A DNA stretch of 9,991 bases from Candidatus Latescibacterota bacterium (GTDB lineage Bacteria; Krumholzibacteriota; Krumholzibacteriia; Krumholzibacteriales; WJIX01): assembly GCA_030643145.1 (NCBI GenBank), contig DAOWMJ010000058.1:1-9991 (forward strand). The letters run 5' to 3'. This document shows, piece after piece, positions 7,129-9,991 of the stretch. A program made the translations under genes and the position numbers. The number at the start of each line of letters is the position of its first letter. The first letter of the stretch is position 1. Under the pieces are notes generated by a model that saw only the letters and a list, made by a program, of their open reading frames with translations, ran no database searches and was not told the DNA's origin.

Positions 7129-7229
7129 TGTGTATTCCGGAGCAATCCGGACACTGATTCCGGACGAAGCCGGACACCGATTCCGATTAATTCCGGACAC
7201 TCATTCCGATTGAAGACGGACACCTGATC
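7129..7229 (+). repeat. Left-end IS21 multiple repeats, 23-bp period
   Basis: After the outer TGTGTATTCCGG come four units beginning CCGGACAC, or ACGGACAC in the last, at 7147, 7170, 7193 and 7216: an exact 23-bp step. The second half of units 1-3 also repeats (ATTCCG with a variable tail). In IS21 relatives such terminal repeats are transposase binding sites, and about two helical turns per unit would place them on one face of the DNA. Confidence 0.85.
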
Positions 7230-7269
7230 TTAGGTTTAATAATCAATAGCGACAAGAGATGAATGGCGG

Positions 7270-7285
7270 CTCTGGATAACCAGAG
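7270..7285 (+). other. Hairpin in the istA leader
   Basis: CTCTGG (7270-7275) and CCAGAG (7280-7285) form a perfect 6-bp stem with an ATAA loop, about 46 bp before the istA start. It has no following T-run, so it is not a standard terminator. It might reduce read-through translation or be an RNA element controlling transposase level; that is speculative. The rest of 7230-7331 shows no clear promoter. Confidence 0.4.
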
Positions 7286-7331
7286 AAATGGTAATATATA
7301 CCCTTCGTAGTACATCAAACGGGAGGTATAA

Positions 7332-8918
7332 ATGCCAGCAAAGAGGTTATCGATGCGCAAGATCAAGGAAATACTAAGGTTAAAGAATGAAGTCGGGCTC
7401 AGTGTCAGGCAAATAGCAAAGAGTTGTTCTGTAGGCAAAAGTGCGGTCCATGAGTATCTGAGCCGTGCCTCTGCTGCAGGTCTGAGCTGGCCTCTTGAAG
7501 ATAGCATGGATGAGACAAGTCTGCAGCGGGTTCTGTTCTCATCGAACCTTCAAGTGCCATCTTCAAAACGTCCCTTACCCGTTTGGGCAGATATCCACAC
7601 AGAGTTGAGGAGTAAGAAGAATGTGACACTGACACTTCTTTGGGAGGAGTACAAAGCCTGCCATCCGAAAGATGGCTACCAGTACAGTCAGTTCTGTGAG
7701 AGATACGGCAAGTGGAAGGGTATTCTGGATGTATGTATGCGTCAGGAGCACAGGGCGGGCGAGAAGATGTTCATAGACTATTGCGGTCAGACGGTTTCTG
7801 TTGTGAATCCGGAAACCGGAGAGATACGCGAAGCGGAGATCTTTGTGGCCGTTCTCGGAGCGAGTAATTATACCTTTTCTGAGGCGACCTGGAGCCAGTC
7901 ATTACCTGACTGGATAGCGTCGCACCAGAGGGCTTTTGTCTATTTTAATGGAGTAACAGAGCTTTTGATTCCGGACAATCTTAAATCGGGGGTCAACAAG
8001 GCCTGCCGCTATGAGCCTGACCTGAATCCGACGTATCAGGATATGGCATCGCATTACGGCACTGCTGTGATACCCGCCCGGGTAAGAAAACCCAGAGACA
8101 AGGCCAAAGTAGAGGCTGGGGTTCTGCTGGTAGAGCGCTGGATACTGGCGGTTCTTCGCAATCGTACCTTTTTCAGTCTCAGTGAGCTTAACGGGGCAAT
8201 AGAAGAACTTCTGGGCAGGCTTAATGCCAAGCAGTTCAAAAAGCTTCCTGGTAGCAGGAGATCGCAATACGAGGTACTGGATCGGCCAGCGCTCAAACCC
8301 CTGCCATTCTTGCATTACGAGTATGCTGAGTGGAAGAATACCAAAGCGGGAATCGATTACCATATAGAAGTCTATCGGCATTATTACAGTGTTCCCTATC
8401 AGCTTGCACAGAGGAAACTCAATGTGAGAATAACCGCCAGTATCATAGAGGTTTTTCACAAGGGCAAGCGTGTGGCCAGTCATTGCCGCAGCTACATGAG
8501 GGGGAAACACACCACTGTTCCCGAGCATATGCCCCGGTCCCACCGAGAGTATCTGAAGTGGACGCCGGAGCGTCTTCTCGGCTGGGCCTCGAAAACCGGC
8601 CCGTCAACTGAGAAACTGGCCGGGGTTATCATGCGGAGCAGGCCTCACCCCCAACAGGGCTTCAGGTCCATACTGGGGATACTGAGGCTGACAAAAACCT
8701 ATGACGAAAAACGAGTCGATGCCGCCTGCTTAAGAGCACTGGATATAGGCTCTCATTCCTACAAAAGCGTTGCCTCGATACTAAAGAACAATCTCGAGAG
8801 CAACCCGCTACAGAGCAAGTTGATCGAACATAAACCAATAGACCACCCTAATATCAGGGGCAGTAGATACTACTCGACGCTGAAAGGAGAAACAGATGCT
8901 TACACATCCAATTCTTGA
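7332..8918 (+). CDS. istA: IS21-family transposase IstA
   Basis: 528 residues, normal for IstA. An N-terminal helix-turn-helix lies at about 8-45 (MRKIKEILRLKNEVGLSVRQ, then SVGKSAVHEYL). The RNase H-fold DDE core follows, with D149 in KMFIDYCGQ, D215 in LLIPDNLKSG and E261 in KAKVEAGVLL. The C-terminal half carries the beta-barrel-like part seen in the family (HYYSVPYQLAQRKLNVRI). All three acidic residues are present, so the enzyme is probably active. It cuts and joins the element ends, with IstB selecting the target. The start has GGGAGG at 7321-7326 at ideal spacing. The last 23 bp overlap istB, and the istB ribosome binding site lies inside istA, implying coupled translation. Base composition is more GC-rich than the AT-rich flanks, fitting an acquired element. 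Confidence 0.97.
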   Translation: MPAKRLSMRKIKEILRLKNEVGLSVRQIAKSCSVGKSAVHEYLSRASAAGLSWPLEDSMDETSLQRVLFSSNLQVPSSKRPLPVWADIHTELRSKKNVTLTLLWEEYKACHPKDGYQYSQFCERYGKWKGILDVCMRQEHRAGEKMFIDYCGQTVSVVNPETGEIREAEIFVAVLGASNYTFSEATWSQSLPDWIASHQRAFVYFNGVTELLIPDNLKSGVNKACRYEPDLNPTYQDMASHYGTAVIPARVRKPRDKAKVEAGVLLVERWILAVLRNRTFFSLSELNGAIEELLGRLNAKQFKKLPGSRRSQYEVLDRPALKPLPFLHYEYAEWKNTKAGIDYHIEVYRHYYSVPYQLAQRKLNVRITASIIEVFHKGKRVASHCRSYMRGKHTTVPEHMPRSHREYLKWTPERLLGWASKTGPSTEKLAGVIMRSRPHPQQGFRSILGILRLTKTYDEKRVDAACLRALDIGSHSYKSVASILKNNLESNPLQSKLIEHKPIDHPNIRGSRYYSTLKGETDAYTSNS

Positions 8919-9651
8919 GAACCTGAGAGCTCTAAGGCTCAACACCATGGCAAAAACACTCGATGAGCAGATGAACATGCCGGACGTGGGGACATTGTCT
9001 TTTGAGGAACGTCTGGGGCTTATGGTGGATAGAGAGCTGATAGAACGCGGAAACCGCCGGCTGAAGACAAGACTTAGAAAAGCAAAACTGCGAGTTCAAG
9101 CCTGTATGGAAGATATCGATTATCGTTCTTCAAGAAAACTAGACAGATCGCTTATGAAGTCACTTGCTTCCTGCAACTGGATAGACCGGCACCAGAGCGT
9201 GCTTATCACCGGCCCTACCGGTGCGGGCAAAACATGGATCGCCTGCGCTCTGGCACATCGTGCCTGCATGGAAGGACATACAGTTCTCTATAAAAGACTG
9301 CCGGGCTTCCTACGAGGGTTCTACACTGCTAGGGCGGATGGCAGCTATGGCAAATTCATCAAGACTTGCTCGAAAACGGATCTCCTGGTCATCGATGATT
9401 GGGGTCTCAAAAGACTTGATCAACAGCAGAGCCTTGATCTCCTGGAATTACTCGAAGACCGGTATAATCTGAAGTCTACCATCGTGGCAGCACAAATACC
9501 GGCGGATAAATGGCATGAAACAATCGCTGACCCTACTCTTGCCGATGCCATCTTGGATCGTCTTATCCACAACTCTCACCGTATAGAACTGAAAGGAGAA
9601 TCAATGAGAAAGAAAATATCATGCTTGACTGATAAGAAAAAGAAAGATTAA
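8896..9651 (+). CDS. istB: IS21-family AAA+ ATPase helper IstB
   Basis: 251 residues, the usual IstB length. An N-terminal helical region (about 1-95) is followed by a DnaA/DnaC-like AAA+ domain: Walker A GPTGAGKT at 106-113, Walker B LLVIDDWG at 163-170 with D167-D168, a sensor-1-like strand STIVAAQIP at 184-192, and DRLIHNSHRIELKGESMRKK near the C-terminus, carrying the sensor-2/arginine-finger region. IstB forms ATP-dependent oligomers on target DNA and stimulates IstA. The start ATG is preceded by AAAGGAG at 8883-8889, within istA. After the stop, 9652-9687 holds only a weak AGCGT/ACGCT stem (9664-9677) before the right-end repeats. Confidence 0.97.
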   Translation: MLTHPILENLRALRLNTMAKTLDEQMNMPDVGTLSFEERLGLMVDRELIERGNRRLKTRLRKAKLRVQACMEDIDYRSSRKLDRSLMKSLASCNWIDRHQSVLITGPTGAGKTWIACALAHRACMEGHTVLYKRLPGFLRGFYTARADGSYGKFIKTCSKTDLLVIDDWGLKRLDQQQSLDLLELLEDRYNLKSTIVAAQIPADKWHETIADPTLADAILDRLIHNSHRIELKGESMRKKISCLTDKKKKD

Positions 9652-9687
9652 ATACTAATAACCAGCGTCGCTACGCTCCGATCAGGA

Positions 9688-9759
9688 GTGTCCGGCTTCG
9701 AGTGGATCAGATGTCCGGAATCAGATCGGAATGGGTGTCCAGAATCACCGGAATACACA
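9688..9759 (-). repeat. Right-end IS21 multiple repeats
   Basis: Reading inward from 9759 on the minus strand, the outer TGTGTATTCCGG is followed by CTGGACAC (9742-9735), CCGGACAT (9718-9711) and CCGGACAC (9695-9688), spaced 24 and 23 bp. There are three units against four at the left end, so the ends are asymmetric. They are probable IstA binding sites. Confidence 0.82.
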
Positions 9760-9763
9760 GCTA

Positions 9764-9991
9764 TTAGCAATTCAATGCAATTTTTGTTTGTACAAGATCA
9801 ACTGCTGCAAGACGGTAGAAATATATGCATGACGCAATCGGTTTTCCGTTCTCATTAATGCCATTCCATACAATCTTTCTATGCCCTGCGTCTTGAAATT
9901 CATTTACAAGTATCTTAATAATCTGTCAATTTCCATTATGAATTTTGAGCGATACATGAGATCGCTTCGGAAGCCTTTTTGCCTTCCCATG
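9764..9991 (-). pseudogene. C-terminal remnant of a secreted protein with a FlgD-like Ig / T9SS-type sorting domain
   Basis: The minus-strand frame runs from the window edge to TAA at 9766-9764 (75 codons), interrupted by an in-frame TGA at 9928-9926. It reads LPKRSHVSLKIHNGN, stop, QIIKILVNEFQDAGHRKIVW, then NGINENGKPIASCIYFYRL and a short tail. This closely follows the pattern of FlgD-like C-terminal domains (VSLKIYNIKGQLVKTLVNE, AGxHxVxWNG, NGxPVASGIYFYRL) that end many extracellular proteins of FCB-group bacteria. The TGA sits where a conserved Gly is expected (one change from GGA), another Gly is Cys (ASCIYF), and the usual basic C-terminus (KKMVLLK) is missing. The rest of the gene lies to the right of the window. 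It is probably inactive. Confidence 0.72.

Larger units (their letters stand above)
7129..9759 (+). mobile_element. Complete IS21-family insertion sequence
   Basis: A 2631-bp element bounded by imperfect inverted repeats. The left end starts TGTGTATTCCGG at 7129-7140 and the right end is its exact complement, CCGGAATACACA, at 9748-9759. Similarity continues inward as CCGGACAC-containing repeats. It encodes istA and istB in the IS21 arrangement (overlapping genes, transposase then ATPase), and both look intact, so it may be mobile. IS21 members usually make 4-8 bp target duplications; the bases flanking this copy (GATAGTA left, GCTATTA right) do not form one. It lies in intergenic DNA between the sorting-domain remnant, whose stop is 4 bp away, and the short ORF at 7097. 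Confidence 0.93.

Noticed and set aside
7147..7229. Regular 23-bp repeats suggesting a short CRISPR-like array
   Set aside because: The units are contiguous with no unique spacers, lie at an IS end, and have mirror copies at the other end; they are transposase binding repeats.
7902..8543. A 213-codon frame antisense to istA
   Set aside because: It is the complement of conserved IstA catalytic sequence and shows no domain or ribosome binding site.
9664..9677. AGCGT-CGCT-ACGCT stem after istB as a terminator
   Set aside because: Only five base pairs and no T-run follow it.
9907..9990. A 27-residue minus-strand frame starting MGRQKGFRSDLMY at the right edge
   Set aside because: It overlaps the sorting-domain remnant in another frame, and the remnant frame has family-like content over its whole length.
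1..9991. tRNA or rRNA genes
   Set aside because: No cloverleaf-like segment with the TTCGAATCC-type arm or rRNA-like stretch was noticed on either strand; a covariance-model scan would be decisive.

Overview
The window looks like an accessory, partly decaying stretch of a bacterial chromosome. It has a few intact metabolic genes, one toxin-antitoxin pair, one complete IS21-family insertion sequence, and at least four broken or truncated genes. A C-terminal FlgD-like immunoglobulin/T9SS-type sorting-domain remnant at the right edge, and a formylglycine-generating-enzyme-like (FGE) domain preceded by an Ig-like repeat tail, are typical of the FCB group and related candidate phyla. I infer such an organism, but nothing here fixes the genus. 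Ordinary stop codons, including TGA, are used.

Layout. 1-806 (-) is a SLAC1/TehA-type anion channel whose C-terminus lies beyond the window. 807-1108 holds no convincing gene and may contain an interspersed repeat. 1109-1857 (-) is an FGE-like pseudogene with an internal deletion. 1869-5952 (-) holds three genes transcribed in the order sodium:solute symporter (apparent +1 frameshift near its N-terminus), M20D amidohydrolase, alanine-racemase-fold protein. The last two are 17 bp apart and almost certainly one operon. A 277-289 bp gap separates them from the symporter. 5953-6267 holds a plausible promoter, an inverted repeat and a ribosome binding site leading into a 21-residue signal-peptide-like ORF on the + strand. 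6264-6835 (-) is a mazEF toxin-antitoxin operon with a near-consensus promoter that has a perfect palindrome in its spacer. 6909-7097 (-) is a short ORF of unknown function with a signal-like N-terminus. 7129-9759 is an IS21 element with istA, istB and multi-repeat ends. 9764-9991 (-) is the sorting-domain pseudogene, ending 4 bp from the IS.

How the genes may work together. The symporter, amidohydrolase and racemase form a plausible uptake, deacylation and racemisation set for N-acyl amino acids or a related amide-linked compound. This is inference from family and adjacency only. The racemase departs from canonical alanine racemases at several active-site positions, so its substrate is open. 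No clearly new multi-gene system is visible. The most worthwhile points are the racemase and its partners, the mazEF operator, the 23-bp phased repeats at the IS ends, and the 21-residue hydrophobic peptide with a full set of expression signals.
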